Shown here one piece after another: positions 22,224 to 30,817 of a stretch of DNA of 46,117 nucleotides. The translations under genes were made by a program, and so were the position numbers. Positions within the stretch are counted from its first letter, which is position 1; every line of letters starts with the position of its first letter. The notes below the pieces were generated by a model. That model made no database searches and was not told where the DNA came from. It worked only from the letters and a program-made list of their open reading frames with translations. The stretch covers positions 1 through 46,117 of the forward strand of contig NZ_BCTN01000027.1 in assembly GCF_001571305.1 (NCBI RefSeq), read 5' to 3'. This DNA is from Erwinia persicina NBRC 102418. Lineage in GTDB: Bacteria > Pseudomonadota > Gammaproteobacteria > Enterobacterales > Enterobacteriaceae.

Positions 22224-23885
22224 ATGCCGGAATGGTCCACTGCTTGTATTGACTGGGCTGACAGGCTGGTAAACCGGCAGTCAATCATCCCGCCGCCTAT
22301 TTTCACAGATTCCGGTCAGCATGCGCTCTCCATATTCAAAGAGCTCAAGGTTACTGACCTGCCGGGCAAGCCCACTTTCGGGGAATGCTCAGAACAATGG
22401 GTATTTGATTTCGTCCTGGCAATATTTGGTGGTTATGACCAGCGCACTGGAAAACAGCTTATCCGTGAATACGGCCTGCTGATTAGCAAGAAGAACACCA
22501 AGTCGACAATTGCGGCCGGGATTATGCTGACGGCTCTGATTATCTGCTGGCGCGCTGACGAGGAGCATTTGATTCTGGCACCAACCAAAGAAGTTGCCGA
22601 CAACTGCTTCAAGCCAGCGGCTAGCATGGTGCGTGAAGATGAAGAACTTTCAGCGCTGTTTCATGTCCAGGACCACATTCGCACGATCACGCACCGCGTC
22701 AACCGCAACAGCCTGAAGGTGGTAGCCGCAGACAGCGATACAGTATCGGGTAAAAAAGCGGGTCGCATCTTGGTTGAAGAGTTGTGGCTTTTCGGTAAAA
22801 ACGCCAAAGCTGATGCAATGTTCATTGAGGCACTGGGTGGACAGGTATCACGAGATGAGGGATGGGTTATTTACCTCACCACGCAGAGCGATGAGCCCCC
22901 TGCTGGCGTATTCAAAAAGAAACTGGATTACTGGCGCAACGTCCGGGACGGAGTGATAAAAGACGGGAAAACGCTCGGCATCCTTTACGAGTTCCCGCCG
23001 GATATGGTTGAAAATGACGGATTCCGCAATCCTGATAATTTTTACATTACCAATCCAAATATGGGCCGCTCCGTCAGTAAAGAATGGCTGGATGATGAGT
23101 ACCTGAAGCGCTCACAGGAAGATGAGGGCAGTCTGCGTAAGTTTCTTGCCAAGCATCTGAACGTTGAGATCGGCATGAACCTTCGCAACGACCGCTGGGC
23201 TGGGGCCGAGTTCTGGGAGGTGCAGGCGGACCCGGCAGTAACTTTCAAACAGATTCTTGCGCGGTGCGAGGTAATTACCGTTGGCATTGATGGTGGCGGT
23301 CTTGACGATCTGCTTGGGCTGTCCATCACCGGGCGGGATAGCAAAACCCGCGACTGGCTCACCTGGTCCCATGCCTGGTGCCACGTTAAGGCTCTGGAAC
23401 GTCGCAAAAGCGAAGAAAGCAAGCTGAGGGATTTTGAGAAGCAGGGCGATCTGACAATCGTTAAAAAGGTTGGCGATGACGCCGATGAAGTGGCGATGTA
23501 CGTATCGCAGATTTATGAGGCCGGACTGCTGGATAAAGTAGGCATGGACCCGGCAGGCATCGGAGTGCTGCTGGACACGCTGATCGATGCTGGCATACCT
23601 CAGGATTCAGTTGTTGGCGTCAGCCAGGGATGGAGACTCGGCGGTGCCTGTAAGACGACCGAGCGCAAACTTGCCGAAGGCGCACTCAGGCATGCACCTC
23701 AGCCTCTGATGAACTGGTGCGTGGGTAATGCAAAAGTCGTCATCAGTGGCAATGCTCCACTGGTAACAAAGGGGGCCAGCGGGATCGGTAAGATTGACCC
23801 GTTAATGGCACTTTTTAACGCCATCTATCTGATGGCACTGAACCCGTCAGCAACCAAAAAAGATTACAGCGTGTTTTTCATTTAG
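22224..23885 (+). CDS. terL: Terminase large subunit
   Basis: A 553-residue packaging motor of the HK97 type. The ATPase part has a Walker A-like SKKNTKST at 88-95 and Walker B ILVEELWLF at 182-190. The RNase H-like nuclease part starts with VGIDGGGLDDLLG (D356 catalytic). It pumps DNA into the prohead and cuts at cos. Full length for the family; two bases after terS. Confidence 0.95.
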   Translation: MPEWSTACIDWADRLVNRQSIIPPPIFTDSGQHALSIFKELKVTDLPGKPTFGECSEQWVFDFVLAIFGGYDQRTGKQLIREYGLLISKKNTKSTIAAGIMLTALIICWRADEEHLILAPTKEVADNCFKPAASMVREDEELSALFHVQDHIRTITHRVNRNSLKVVAADSDTVSGKKAGRILVEELWLFGKNAKADAMFIEALGGQVSRDEGWVIYLTTQSDEPPAGVFKKKLDYWRNVRDGVIKDGKTLGILYEFPPDMVENDGFRNPDNFYITNPNMGRSVSKEWLDDEYLKRSQEDEGSLRKFLAKHLNVEIGMNLRNDRWAGAEFWEVQADPAVTFKQILARCEVITVGIDGGGLDDLLGLSITGRDSKTRDWLTWSHAWCHVKALERRKSEESKLRDFEKQGDLTIVKKVGDDADEVAMYVSQIYEAGLLDKVGMDPAGIGVLLDTLIDAGIPQDSVVGVSQGWRLGGACKTTERKLAEGALRHAPQPLMNWCVGNAKVVISGNAPLVTKGASGIGKIDPLMALFNAIYLMALNPSATKKDYSVFFI

Positions 23886-23902
23886 AAATTCCGCTCTCAA
23901 CG

Positions 23903-23924
23903 ACCCGCTCAGGCGGGTTTTTTC
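23903..23924 (+). terminator. Intrinsic terminator inside the late operon
   Basis: ACCCGC, loop TCAG, GCGGGT followed by a T run, then the capsid-fusion ribosome binding site. Readthrough should need Q. Confidence 0.85.
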
Positions 23925-23942
23925 GTTTCTGGAGAAAGGGAA

Positions 23943-25880
23943 ATGAAGAATCAGCACGCCGTCAGCCTTCTTAAGGTTAAGGCGGTCAACGAGGATACGC
24001 GGGAAATCACGGGTATTGCGACAACGCCTTCACCGGATCGCTATGGCGACATAGTGATGCCCGAGGGGGCAAAGTTTCAATTACCCATCCCGCTGCTCTG
24101 GCAGCACGACCATCAGTCTCCTGTCGGGCAGGTCACCAGCGCGAAGGTGACGGCAGAAGGAATCGAAATTAAAGCCACCCTGGCAAAGGCGGACTCACCG
24201 AGCCAGCTTGCCGCCAGGCTTGAAGAGGCATGGCAGAGCATCCGTCTTGGCCTTGTTAAGGGATTGTCGATTGGCTTTCGGCCAATTGAATACGCCTATA
24301 TCGATGAGGGCGGCATCCGATATACCAGCTGGGAGTGGTACGAACTCTCCGTTGTAACGGTGCCGGCCAATGCCGAAGGCACCATACAGACCGTTAAATC
24401 TATCGACGAGAGACTGCGTGCCGCGTCAGGCAAATCGCAAATCGCGTCGAAAACCGAAAAATCTGCTGGCGCTACAGCACAAAAAAACTCTCAGACTAAA
24501 GGATTCAAAATGAACATTTCCGAGCAGATTAAAACTTTCGAAACCAAGCGCGCTACCCTCGATGCAGAGCGTCAGTCGGTTATGTCGAAGTCTTTCGATG
24601 AAGGCCGCACGCTTGATGCGGAAGAAGAAGAAAAATATGACGAGGTGAGCGCTGAAATTAAATCCGTTGATGCTCACCTGGCACGCCTGCGTGACATGGA
24701 ATCGACTAAAGCCTCGACGGCTCAACCGGTTCAGAAAGCAGCGGGTGGTACGGTGGTAAACACCACCGACAATCGCGCTCCTGCGGTGATCCACGTTGAA
24801 AAACCGCTGGAAAAGGGGATTGCGTTTGCACGCTTCACTAAATCTCTGGCCGCAGCTAATGGTAGCCGTTCAGAGGCGCTGGAAATTGCGAAGCGCCAGT
24901 ATCCGCGTGACGCAAAGCTGCATCACGTACTTAAGTCGGCAGTAGGGGCGGGTACGACCACCGACCCGAAGTGGGCTGGTAGCCTGGTTGAATATCAGGA
25001 ATATGCAGAAGATTTTATTGAGTTTCTGCGCCCAAAAACAATTATCGGCCAGTTTGGCCAGGGCAGCATTCCTCAACTGCGCAAAGTACCATTTAATATT
25101 CGTATCCATGCTCAAACATCTGGCGGCTCTGCAAATTGGGTGGGTCAGGGTAAAGCCAAGCCACTTACCCGTTTTGACTTCGAATCGGTAACATTCGGTT
25201 TCTCCAAGGTAGCGACAATTGCGGTTATCACTGATGAGCTTATCCGTTTCTCAAATCCAGCGGCAGATGCCATGGTTCGTGACCAACTGGCAGAAGCTGT
25301 AATTGCTCGTCTGGACCAGGATTTTGTTAACCCATCCAAAGCCGCGGTTCAGGATGTATCACCAGCATCAATTACCAACGGCGCAACTCAGATTCCTAGC
25401 TCAGGCGATCCGGATACTGATAGCACCAATGCGTTCCAGGTATTCATCAACGCTGATCTTCAGCCTACTGGTGGGGTCTGGCTAATGTCCAGCACGACTG
25501 CTCTGGCATTGTCAAAACGTAAAAATCCATTGGGACAGAAGGAATATCCGGACATGAATATGTTCGGTGGTACTTTTGAAGGCCTTCCGGCTATCGTATC
25601 TCAATACGTAGGTAATCTTCTGGTGCTGGTGAACGCTCCGGATATTTACCTTGCTGATGATGGTGGTGTTGCGGTTGATATGTCTCGCGAGGCCTCCCTT
25701 GAAATGGAGAGCGAGCCGACCGGAGATAGCGTCACACCAAACCCAACAGAAATGGTGTCCATGTTCCAGACAAATAGCGTGGCAATCCGCGCCGAACGCT
25801 GGATTAACTGGAAGCGACGCCGTACCGCAGCAGTCGCCGTTATCACTGGCGTTAACTACGGCGCAAGCGCTGGTAGCTAA
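23943..25880 (+). CDS. Prohead protease fused to major capsid protein (HK97 family)
   Basis: A 645-residue polyprotein. Residues 1-155 are the U35-type prohead protease, with candidate catalytic H55/H57 (WQHDHQSPVG) and S109 (VKGLSIGF). Residues 155-190 are a linker. Residues 190-290 (MNISEQIKTFETKRATLDAE onward) are the helical delta/scaffold domain. Residues 290-645 are the HK97-fold coat protein, including VITDELIRFSNPA and WINWKRRRTAAVAVITGVNY. An in-frame ATG at 24510 with AAAGGA six bases upstream could give a separate 456-residue capsid precursor. Normally these are two genes. Confidence 0.93.
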   Translation: MKNQHAVSLLKVKAVNEDTREITGIATTPSPDRYGDIVMPEGAKFQLPIPLLWQHDHQSPVGQVTSAKVTAEGIEIKATLAKADSPSQLAARLEEAWQSIRLGLVKGLSIGFRPIEYAYIDEGGIRYTSWEWYELSVVTVPANAEGTIQTVKSIDERLRAASGKSQIASKTEKSAGATAQKNSQTKGFKMNISEQIKTFETKRATLDAERQSVMSKSFDEGRTLDAEEEEKYDEVSAEIKSVDAHLARLRDMESTKASTAQPVQKAAGGTVVNTTDNRAPAVIHVEKPLEKGIAFARFTKSLAAANGSRSEALEIAKRQYPRDAKLHHVLKSAVGAGTTTDPKWAGSLVEYQEYAEDFIEFLRPKTIIGQFGQGSIPQLRKVPFNIRIHAQTSGGSANWVGQGKAKPLTRFDFESVTFGFSKVATIAVITDELIRFSNPAADAMVRDQLAEAVIARLDQDFVNPSKAAVQDVSPASITNGATQIPSSGDPDTDSTNAFQVFINADLQPTGGVWLMSSTTALALSKRKNPLGQKEYPDMNMFGGTFEGLPAIVSQYVGNLLVLVNAPDIYLADDGGVAVDMSREASLEMESEPTGDSVTPNPTEMVSMFQTNSVAIRAERWINWKRRRTAAVAVITGVNYGASAGS

Positions 25881-25888
25881 AAGGAGAT

Positions 25889-25906
25889 GCGGGGAGAAAT
25901 CCCCGC
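25889..25906. other. Hairpin after the capsid gene
   Basis: GCGGGGA, loop GAAA, TCCCCGC. It has no long T run and may limit transcription past, or stabilise, the capsid message. Confidence 0.55.
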
Positions 25907-25915
25907 TCTTGGCTT

Positions 25916-26071
25916 ATGAAACAGGTTCGTTATTTAAAAAACACTCACGATGCACATGCAGGTGAGAAACGCTTTCTGCGTGACGATCACGCGGAGGTTC
26001 TCCGCTTAACCGGCTATGTCGAATTTATTGATACGGTCGAGAAGAAGGCAAAGAGCCAGAAAAAGAATTAA
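25916..26071 (+). CDS. 51-residue phage protein between capsid and portal
   Basis: A short frame, MKQVRYLKNTHDAHAGEKRF to a TAA at 26069-26071, basic and with EVLRLTGYVEFIDTVEKKAK at its end. Small proteins of this kind are common between capsid and portal genes in this phage group. It follows the hairpin; no strong ribosome binding site is visible. Function unknown. Confidence 0.6.
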   Translation: MKQVRYLKNTHDAHAGEKRFLRDDHAEVLRLTGYVEFIDTVEKKAKSQKKN

Positions 26072-26089
26072 GCCCGGGAGAAGCTGCCA

Positions 26090-27448
26090 ATGTTCGGTTT
26101 CCGCAAAAAGCCAAAGCAGGAAAAGGCGCTTCAGGCTGCAAATAATGGCAGCTGGCGCAGAATTTTTGAGTCATTTACGGGGGCGTGGCAGAGAAACATT
26201 GAGGTGGACACCACAACAGTGCTGGCATATCACGCAGTTTTCTCCTGTATTTCACTCATCTCAGCAGACATTGCCAAAATGCCTCTGCAGCTGAAAAAGA
26301 AGCTGGGTAGCGGGATATGGGCCGATCACGCTGACCCCATGATTTCACCGCTACTGAGGAAGCCAAATAGCTTCCAGACACGCATGCAGTTTGTAGAGTG
26401 CTGGATGAACTCAAAGCTTTCTGATGGAAATACGTATGTCCTGAAACTGCGTGATGTTAGTGGAGAGGTCAGGCAGTTGCGCGTTCTTGACCCCAACAAG
26501 GTCACCCCCTACGTCACCGACGATGGGGAGATTTTCTATCAGGTGCGTCCTGATAACGTTCACGGGATTGAGCAGCAAGTGATGGTACCCGCGCGTGAAA
26601 TTATCCATGACCGCTTCAACTGCTTTTTCCATCCACTCTGTGGGCTATCGCCTATTTATGCGTGTGGTTTAACAGCCATGCAGGGGGATGCCATCCTCAC
26701 CAACTCCGCCAACCATTTTAAAAATGGTGGAAAGCCAGGTGGGGTTATCAAGGTCCCCGGAGCAGTTGATGGTGAGAAGGCGCGGGAAATTAAGCAGAAC
26801 TGGGACGAGGGTTATTCCGGTGCTAATGCGGGGAAAACAGCCCTGCTTGCAGATGGTGCCGACTTTGTCACTATAGCCATGACTGCCGTTGATGCACAGA
26901 TGGTTGAGCAGCTCAAGCTGACCGCTGAAATCATCTGCGCCACATTCCATGTGCCGATTTACAAGGTAAACACGGCCTCCACGCCGTCCTTTAACAATAT
27001 TGAGGCTCTCGACCAGGGTTACTACTCACAGTGTCTCCAGACCCACATTGAGGGCATTGAGCTTCTGCTGGATGAGGCCTTAGACCTTGACGCCCAGACC
27101 GGTGTGGAGTTCGACCTGAATACACTGATCCGCATGGACACTGAAGGGCGTTATAAAACCTACAGCGAAGGCATCGGTGCTGGTTTCCTCACCCCAAATC
27201 AGGCACGCAAAAGCGAAAATATGCCGCCAGTTGAAGGGGGCGATACGCCGTACCTGCAGCAGCAAAACTATGCGCTGTCCGCCCTGGCTAAAAGGGATGC
27301 CAGCGACGACCCGTTCGGAAGTAAGTCTAAATCTGAACCGGCCACTAATCCGCTACCACCCATTGACGATGAAAGCAGCAAGGCTCTATCCGAGCAGGAG
27401 CATTTCATGGTCAAAGCAATGCTGAAAGGGATGCTAAACCATGAATGA
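26090..27448 (+). CDS. Portal protein, HK97 family
   Basis: A 452-residue protein forming the dodecameric portal at one capsid vertex. Typical segments: VFSCISLISADIAKMPLQL, LSDGNTYVLKL, IIHDRFNCFFHPLCGLSPI, NGGKPGGVIKVPG, and TFHVPIYKVNTASTPSFNNIE. GGGAG precedes the ATG. It overlaps the next gene by 8 bases. In most HK97-like phages portal comes before protease and capsid; here it follows them. Confidence 0.95.
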   Translation: MFGFRKKPKQEKALQAANNGSWRRIFESFTGAWQRNIEVDTTTVLAYHAVFSCISLISADIAKMPLQLKKKLGSGIWADHADPMISPLLRKPNSFQTRMQFVECWMNSKLSDGNTYVLKLRDVSGEVRQLRVLDPNKVTPYVTDDGEIFYQVRPDNVHGIEQQVMVPAREIIHDRFNCFFHPLCGLSPIYACGLTAMQGDAILTNSANHFKNGGKPGGVIKVPGAVDGEKAREIKQNWDEGYSGANAGKTALLADGADFVTIAMTAVDAQMVEQLKLTAEIICATFHVPIYKVNTASTPSFNNIEALDQGYYSQCLQTHIEGIELLLDEALDLDAQTGVEFDLNTLIRMDTEGRYKTYSEGIGAGFLTPNQARKSENMPPVEGGDTPYLQQQNYALSALAKRDASDDPFGSKSKSEPATNPLPPIDDESSKALSEQEHFMVKAMLKGMLNHE

Positions 27449-28430
27449 ACGTGACATATCACTGCTGAAGGCTGTCAGTGAGGTAGTAAAAGAGCAGCTT
27501 GCAGCTCTGAAAAAAAGTCATGAAGCAGCCATGGCGGGGCAGGCAGCTGAAATTAAATCGCTGAAAGGCATTATTGAGAAGTTACAGCATTCAGCGCCGG
27601 ACGAAGAGGCCATAGCCAAGTCCGTACTGGCACTGATTGAGGTTCCTGCTGCGCCGGAGCTGCCGGACATTGAGCAGATGGTCAAGGATGCCGTTACTGA
27701 AATTCCGGTGCCTGAAGCGCCAGTTCTGCCGGATATCGATGCAATGATTCAGAAGTCTTTCGCAGCAATTCAGCTGCCAGAACCCGCCCCGCTGCCGGAC
27801 ATTGAGCAGATGGTGAAGGATGCCGTTGCTGAAATTCCGGTGCCTGAAGCGCCAGTGTTACCTGATATCGATGCAATGATTCAGAAGTCTGTCGCAGCAA
27901 TTCAGTTGCCAGAACCCGCCCCGCTGCCGGACATTGAGCAGATGGTGAAGGATGCTGTTTTACAGCTCCCCCAGCCTAAAGATGGCACGGATGGAGAAGA
28001 CGGTAAAGATGCGCTCCAGCTTGAAATCGCTCCTGAGATTAACGCTGAAAAATCTTATCCGCGCGGTACCTATGCCATCCATCTTGGCGGCCTGTGGCGT
28101 TCGTATCAGAAAACAACTGGCATGAACGGATGGGAGTGCCTTGTTGATGGTATTAGTGAAATCGATATCTCTCAGTCGGAAGAGCGGAGTTTCACTGTCA
28201 GCGCCATTAAATCCAGCGGCGAAAAGACAGAGAAAACCTTCAGCGTTCCGGTGATGATTTATCGCGACATTTTCAGCGAAGGTGAGAAATATCTGCCGGG
28301 TGACAGTGTTACCTGGGGCGGTTCTGTCTGGTATTGCCATGAAGAGACGGTGGATAAGCCCGGCGAATCAGGCTCAAAAGGCTGGAAGCTGGCCGTTAAA
28401 CGCGGCCGTGATGCGAGGGTAAAACCGTGA
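27441..28430 (+). CDS. Repeat protein with collagen-like and carbohydrate-binding-like segments
   Basis: A 329-residue protein. Residues 1-70 are helical. Residues 74-176 hold two complete 44-residue repeats and part of a third (LPDIEQMVKDAV, EIPVPEAP, LPDIDAMIQKS). A short collagen-like piece (GTDGEDGKDA) follows, then two small aromatic-rich modules (YPRGTYAIHLGGLWRSYQKT; YLPGDSVTWGGSVWYCHEET) resembling CBM5/12 carbohydrate-binding folds. Its place between portal and connector genes suggests a virion component or assembly factor. It has a one-mismatch copy of the dispersed palindrome at 27451-27462. Role uncertain. Confidence 0.7.
   Translation: MNERDISLLKAVSEVVKEQLAALKKSHEAAMAGQAAEIKSLKGIIEKLQHSAPDEEAIAKSVLALIEVPAAPELPDIEQMVKDAVTEIPVPEAPVLPDIDAMIQKSFAAIQLPEPAPLPDIEQMVKDAVAEIPVPEAPVLPDIDAMIQKSVAAIQLPEPAPLPDIEQMVKDAVLQLPQPKDGTDGEDGKDALQLEIAPEINAEKSYPRGTYAIHLGGLWRSYQKTTGMNGWECLVDGISEIDISQSEERSFTVSAIKSSGEKTEKTFSVPVMIYRDIFSEGEKYLPGDSVTWGGSVWYCHEETVDKPGESGSKGWKLAVKRGRDARVKP
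27660..27968 (+). repeat. 132-bp in-frame tandem repeats
   Basis: CTGCCGGACATTGAGCAGATG starts units at 27660, 27792 and 27924 (first 20 bases: CTGCCGGACATTGAGCAGAT). The first two units are 132 bp each and nearly identical; the third is cut short after about 45 bases. High identity suggests recent duplication. Confidence 0.9.
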
Positions 28431-28753
28431 TTGAACTCATCAGCCTCGAAAGGGCTAAAGATCACCTTCGTATTGATGACGATTATGGGGACCAGGACCT
28501 TTCCTTAAAAATACAGGGTGCCAGTGCCGTGCTTCTCAGTTACATCCAGGGCAGCAGGGATAAAGTCGTCGAGGCATCCGGTGCCCTCATAGATGGTGAA
28601 CCTCTCGTTCGCATGCAAAGCGCGACTCTGGTTTTGCTCGGCTATCTCGACAGAAACAGGGGGGGAGAAGAAGAGGAGAAATTAAAGAAAGGTGATTTGC
28701 CTTTAGCGGTGACGATGCTTATTTATGATCTTCGACGACCAACTATTGTATAG
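28427..28753 (+). CDS. Head-tail connector (HK97 gp6-like)
   Basis: A 108-residue helical protein (MIELISLERAKDHLRIDDDY, then LSYIQGS and LVLLGYLDRNRGG). The ERAKDHLRID start is the hallmark of the gp6/DNA-packaging adaptor family that binds under the portal. GTG start overlapping the previous stop. Confidence 0.9.
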   Translation: MIELISLERAKDHLRIDDDYGDQDLSLKIQGASAVLLSYIQGSRDKVVEASGALIDGEPLVRMQSATLVLLGYLDRNRGGEEEEKLKKGDLPLAVTMLIYDLRRPTIV

Positions 28754-28765
28754 GGTTTTCAGCAA

Positions 28766-28921
28766 ATGGCATGTGAAGGCTGTAAGCGCCGCCGTGAGTG
28801 GCTGAAAAACTGGATGAGGATTGCCCATGAACGAGCAACAGGTAAACGCTCTGCTGGAAGCGATGCAGAAGCAGACACAGGCGCAAAACGAGCAGACAGT
28901 GGCGCTAAACCGTCTGGCTGA
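28766..28921 (+). CDS. 51-residue Cys-rich phage protein, largely overlapping the next gene
   Basis: A frame from ATG at 28766 to TGA at 28921, MACEGCKRRREWLKNWMRIA, continuing HERATGKRSAGSD. The CxxC-KRRR start is typical of small proteins located between connector genes in HK97-like phages. It overlaps the gene at 28827 out of frame by 95 bases, so only the first 20 residues are free of that constraint. Confidence 0.55.
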   Translation: MACEGCKRRREWLKNWMRIAHERATGKRSAGSDAEADTGAKRADSGAKPSG

Positions 28922-29033
28922 GTCGAATGAATCCCTTGCAGCAGTTCTTTACCAGACGTTTGCTGAAGAAATTGAAGTCAATTCACCGGATTTTCCGATG
29001 CCAACGTATTTGAGCGGTAAGGTCAGGGGGTAG
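28827..29033 (+). CDS. Small hypothetical head-region protein
   Basis: A 68-residue Gln-rich helical protein (MNEQQVNALLEAMQKQTQAQ, then NEQTVALNRLAESNESLAAV), likely a coiled coil. GAGGA precedes the ATG at 28827. It lies between connector genes. Function unknown. Confidence 0.7.
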   Translation: MNEQQVNALLEAMQKQTQAQNEQTVALNRLAESNESLAAVLYQTFAEEIEVNSPDFPMPTYLSGKVRG

Positions 29034-29036
29034 CCT

Positions 29037-29369
29037 ATGCAGGCAGGAAAATTACGCCACCGGATCACGCTGCAGCACAAAGTTAGCGTCCAGGATCAGT
29101 TAACAGGCGCAGTCAATACTGAGTGGCGAGACCTGAAGAAGGTATGGGCTGATGTAGCCCCTTTATCTGCACGTGAATTTATCGCGGCACAGGCAACACA
29201 GGCTGAAATCACTACCCGAATCACTATCCGGTACCTCTTCGGGCTGACGAACGCCAACCGAATCGTATTCCGTGACCGGATTTATAACATCGAAGGTGTT
29301 TTGCCTGATTCTGTGAGCGGTCGGGAATACCTGACTTTACCGTGTTCAGAGGGTGTTAATGATGGCTGA
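29037..29369 (+). CDS. Head closure / head-tail adaptor (Phage_H_T_join)
   Basis: A 110-residue protein (MQAGKLRHRITLQHKVSVQD, WADVAPLSAREFIAAQA, RIVFRDRIYNIEGV). This is the SPP1 gp16/HK97 gp7 stopper family, which closes the head and joins the tail. It overlaps the next gene by 11 bases. Confidence 0.92.
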   Translation: MQAGKLRHRITLQHKVSVQDQLTGAVNTEWRDLKKVWADVAPLSAREFIAAQATQAEITTRITIRYLFGLTNANRIVFRDRIYNIEGVLPDSVSGREYLTLPCSEGVNDG

Positions 29370-29847
29370 TGGTGTGAGCTTCAAGCTGACTGGCATCGAT
29401 ACTCTTCTGGGACGGCTCGACACCCTAAGTGACGACCTGAGAAACAAAGGCGGTCGTGCTGCGCTTCGTAAAGCGGGCAACGTCATTGTTGCCAGAGCGA
29501 AAGCGAATGCTGCCAGAATCGACGATCCCGGTACGGGCCGAAGTATTGCTGACAACATCGCGCAGCGTTGGGATGGCAGGCGGTTTAAGCGCACAGGTGA
29601 CCTCGCATTCCGGGTCGGCGTGATGTACGGCGCGAAACTTAAAAACCATCCCTCACTCAGCAAGAATTCACCAACGCCACACTGGCGTCTGATCGAGTTT
29701 GGCACCGAGAACATGAGAGCCCAACCGATCATGAGGCCAGCCGGGGAGTCAAGCGTCAATGAGGTTGTGGCCACGTTCGTCAGTGAGTATGACAGAGCCC
29801 TTGACCGGGCTATTGCAAGAGCCAAAAAGAAAGCGGGGGGCGGATGA
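29359..29847 (+). CDS. HK97 gp10-like tail completion protein
   Basis: A 162-residue basic protein (FKLTGIDTLLGRLDTL, LRKAGNVIVARAKANA, PHWRLIEFGTENMRAQPIM RP motif split here). The RLIEFGTxxMxAxPxxRP pattern defines the gp10 family at the head-tail junction. The ATG at 29359 is followed by another at 29362; either may be used. ATGA overlap with the next gene. Confidence 0.92.
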   Translation: MMADGVSFKLTGIDTLLGRLDTLSDDLRNKGGRAALRKAGNVIVARAKANAARIDDPGTGRSIADNIAQRWDGRRFKRTGDLAFRVGVMYGAKLKNHPSLSKNSPTPHWRLIEFGTENMRAQPIMRPAGESSVNEVVATFVSEYDRALDRAIARAKKKAGGG

Positions 29848-30209
29848 TTGCACCAATTTTTACTACCTGTGCAGCGAGTGCTGATGTCCGAGCTCTGCTG
29901 GGCGACACCACGTTAAGGCTGTACCCGTTCGGGAAGAATCCTGAAACTCCCACATATCCCTACGCAGTATGGCAAAACATCACCGGCGAACCAGAGAATT
30001 ATCTGGGCACGCGCCCGGATGCTGACAGTTACACGCTGCAGGTGGATATCTATGCCAGCACCGACAGTGAAGTGATCGCCGTGGCGCGCGCGTTGCGTGA
30101 TGCGATAGAACCCCGCGCTTACATCACCCGATGGGGTGATCAGGAGCAGGACAGTGAAACCAAACGGTACCGCTATTCATTCGATGTCGACTGGATAGTG
30201 TTGCGATAA
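29844..30209 (+). CDS. Tail terminator (DUF3168-like)
   Basis: A 121-residue protein ([55 protein letters not shown]). The pattern matches the DUF3168/gpU-like tail-terminator family that caps the tail tube. Position between gp10 and the tube protein agrees. Confidence 0.9.
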   Translation: MIAPIFTTCAASADVRALLGDTTLRLYPFGKNPETPTYPYAVWQNITGEPENYLGTRPDADSYTLQVDIYASTDSEVIAVARALRDAIEPRAYITRWGDQEQDSETKRYRYSFDVDWIVLR

Positions 30210-30227
30210 CAAAAACCTTAACAACAG

Positions 30228-30250
30228 ACCCGCTTCGGCGGGTTTTTTAT
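30228..30250 (+). terminator. Intrinsic terminator before the tail tube gene
   Basis: ACCCGC, loop TTCG, GCGGGT followed by six T residues, then GGAG of the next gene. Confidence 0.87.
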
Positions 30251-30265
30251 TACCTGGAGAAAACT

Positions 30266-30763
30266 ATGTCAGTCGTGACACAAGGTACTCAACTCTATGT
30301 TCTCGCAAATGGCGTGGTCAGAGAGGTCGAATGCATCACCGCGTTCTCACCTGGCGGTAACCCCGCCGATCAGATTGAAGACACATGTCTGAGTGAGCGA
30401 AGCACGCGCACTTACAAAAAAGGGCTTCGAACCCCGGCACAGGCATCTGCAACGCTCAACGCTGATCCGGCTAATGCCAGCCACCTGATGCTCAGTAACC
30501 TCGCTGAATCCTCCGATCAGGATGATTTGACCTTTGCTATTGGCTGGGCAGATGGGGAGGACGAGCCAACTGTTGGTGCTGCTGGCGCACCTGGCGCAGT
30601 TGATGGCCTGATCCTGCCGGATACGCGTACCTGGTATGTCTTCAAAGGCTACGTTGCTGACTTCCCGTTTGACTTCCAGGCCAACACGGTTGTGCAGACG
30701 ACCGCCACCATTCAGCGCTCAGGTGCTGGCGTGTGGATCCCGAAGGCTGGCGCAGGCAGCTAA
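30266..30763 (+). CDS. Major tail (tube) protein
   Basis: A 165-residue protein ([60 protein letters not shown]). These features match the HK97/lambda gpV-type tube protein that forms stacked hexamers. It has its own terminator and ribosome binding site module, fitting high expression. Confidence 0.92.
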   Translation: MSVVTQGTQLYVLANGVVREVECITAFSPGGNPADQIEDTCLSERSTRTYKKGLRTPAQASATLNADPANASHLMLSNLAESSDQDDLTFAIGWADGEDEPTVGAAGAPGAVDGLILPDTRTWYVFKGYVADFPFDFQANTVVQTTATIQRSGAGVWIPKAGAGS

Positions 30764-30776
30764 ACAAAAGCCATGG

Positions 30777-30792
30777 GCGTGACATGTCACGC
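30777..30792. repeat. 16-bp perfect palindrome, copy 3 of dispersed GTGACATGTCAC
   Basis: GCGTGACATGTCACGC, fully self-complementary. It lies between the tube gene and the chaperone gene, just before the latter's ribosome binding site. Confidence 0.7.
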
Positions 30793-30817
30793 TCTTATTT
30801 TCCCCAAAGGATGAAAA

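Noticed and set aside
27660..27968. CRISPR array
   Set aside because: The repeats are 132 bp, adjoining, in frame, and encode protein; there are no spacers.
29346..29825. 159-codon minus-strand open frame
   Set aside because: Antisense shadow of the gp10-like gene, which has a clear family match.
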